DNA from: Planctomycetota bacterium
GTDB taxonomy: Bacteria; Planctomycetota; J058
Length of the DNA stretch: 32,656 nt
Direction of reading: 5' to 3'
Assembly: GCA_003695705.1 (NCBI GenBank)
Contig: RFHU01000247.1
Location: 1-32,656 of the forward strand
The position numbers were made by a program, and so were the translations under genes. The notes beneath the pieces were generated by a model. It saw only the letters and a program-made list of their open reading frames with translations. It was not told the origin of the DNA and ran no database searches. The first letter of the stretch is position 1; the number at the start of each line of letters is the position of its first letter. This document shows, in pieces, positions 32,126-32,656 of this stretch.

Positions 32126-32656
32126 TCACCCGCAACCGAGTGGTTCTCGCCCAGCGTTGTCGGTCGCCGCGGCCCCGGCGGACCGGGGACTCCCCAGCGC
32201 GCGCCGCGCGAGGTCGAGGGCGCGCGGCGCGCGGACCTCGCAGAACGCCACCATCCGGGCACGCACGAACTGCGCGTAAGGGCGCCAGCGGGAGGGATCG
32301 TGTCTACGGAAGGCACGCAGGGTCTCCAGTTCGGCCTGCCAGTGACGACGCGAGCTGAGCCCGTCGTCGCGCATGCGCACCCAAGGCGAACCGGGCAAGT
32401 AGCGGAAGCGAACCCCCGCTTCGCGAGCACGGATGAAGAATTCCGCGTCCCCTGCGATCCGATAGCTGGCGTCGAAGCCTCCGATGCGCTCGAAAACGCT
32501 CCGGCGAACGACGCTGCACGGCTGATAGACCTGCCGAATCCACGTCCCGGCGTAGTTCTCGGCGTTGCGCGCCGAATCGATGGGCCACTTGGGGTAGAAG
32601 CGGTGCCGCGAGACGACCTCGCCCCGCGCGTTCACCCGCAGCAAGTCGCCGTGGAA
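32126..32656 (-). CDS. C-terminal part of a GT2 glycosyltransferase (5' truncated by the window edge)
   Basis: The frame is open to the right edge, so only the last 176 codons are seen. The visible N-terminal part FHGDLLRVNARGEVV corresponds to the GD...D region of GT2 enzymes. YQPCSVVRRSVFERIGGFDA and IAGDAEFFIRAREAGV follow, with the acidic D-A-E-F segment of the catalytic base, as in WcaA-type transferases. The rest is a helical tail. An internal TTG could be read as a start but would remove the catalytic DxD, so I treat the gene as partial. It faces the GT4-GT4 gene and probably belongs to a further polysaccharide operon to the right. Confidence 0.85.
   Translation of the reverse strand, partial: FHGDLLRVNARGEVVSRHRFYPKWPIDSARNAENYAGTWIRQVYQPCSVVRRSVFERIGGFDASYRIAGDAEFFIRAREAGVRFRYLPGSPWVRMRDDGLSSRRHWQAELETLRAFRRHDPSRWRPYAQFVRARMVAFCEVRAPRALDLARRALGSPRSAGAAATDNAGREPLGCG

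Noticed and set aside
29445-32135. Long minus-strand frame opposite the GT4-GT4 gene
   Set aside because: The plus strand has clear GT4 signatures and an optimal ribosome site; the antisense product is compositional.
1-32656. CRISPR arrays, insertion sequences, rRNA genes
   Set aside because: No regularly spaced repeats, transposase motifs, terminal inverted repeats with target duplications or rRNA signatures were seen.

Overview
This window is very GC-rich (by eye about 70%) and gene-dense. It uses many GTG starts and tight stop/start overlaps. It looks like a chromosomal segment of a didermic, high-GC environmental bacterium. Planctomycetota is my best guess, for three reasons: a signal-peptide TPR protein with a small beta domain of a type I associate with that phylum, a pseudopilus operon rich in ConA/LamG-like domains, and a lone short pilin of a kind common there. 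No phylogenetic marker in the window proves this. I see no phage, IS, integrase or CRISPR.

Region 1 (1-1350, + strand) holds the 3' end of an unknown proline-rich gene, a hairpin terminator, and an M50 site-2-type membrane metalloprotease. The protease gene runs into the next operon tail to tail, and one inverted repeat contains both stop codons.

Region 2 (19205 down to 1367, - strand) is a ten-gene, about 18 kb operon for a type II secretion / type IV pilus-like pseudopilus. In transcription order it encodes: a double-FHA transmembrane protein with an outer jelly-roll domain; a GspL-type PilM-PilN fusion; a GspM/PilO-like protein; a short GspC/PilP-like protein with a GRDPF motif; a TPR protein with a ConA-like C-terminus; and pseudopilins GspG, GspH, GspK, GspJ and GspI. 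GspH (about 520 aa) and GspK (about 1930 aa) are far larger than their families because of added modules: LamG-like folds, an EF-hand-like loop, and a repeated small beta module that also occurs in GspJ. The secretin, ATPase, inner-membrane platform protein and prepilin peptidase are not in the window. This operon is the most unusual thing here. I read it as a pseudopilus whose tip has been turned into a large modular adhesive or substrate-binding device.

Region 3 (19337-22383, - strand) has two translationally coupled zinc-dependent MDR dehydrogenases, then a strong hairpin, then a monocistronic pilin gene. The pilin has a near-consensus sigma70 promoter, a roughly 205-nt structured leader and a TTG start.

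Region 4 (22452-32656) is a surface-polysaccharide locus. The minus-strand operon encodes a B12-binding-type radical SAM enzyme, a GT2 glycosyltransferase, a polyprenyl glycosylphosphotransferase that starts the lipid-linked glycan, and a GT39-like membrane protein. A tRNA-Ser(CGA) with its own promoter separates it from plus-strand genes for a GDP-mannose 4,6-dehydratase and a tandem GT4-GT4 fusion. A GT2 gene on the minus strand runs off the right edge. Together these would make a nucleotide-deoxysugar precursor, load the first sugar on undecaprenyl phosphate and extend the chain. The pseudopilus and pilin genes next door suggest a cell-surface and secretion neighbourhood.
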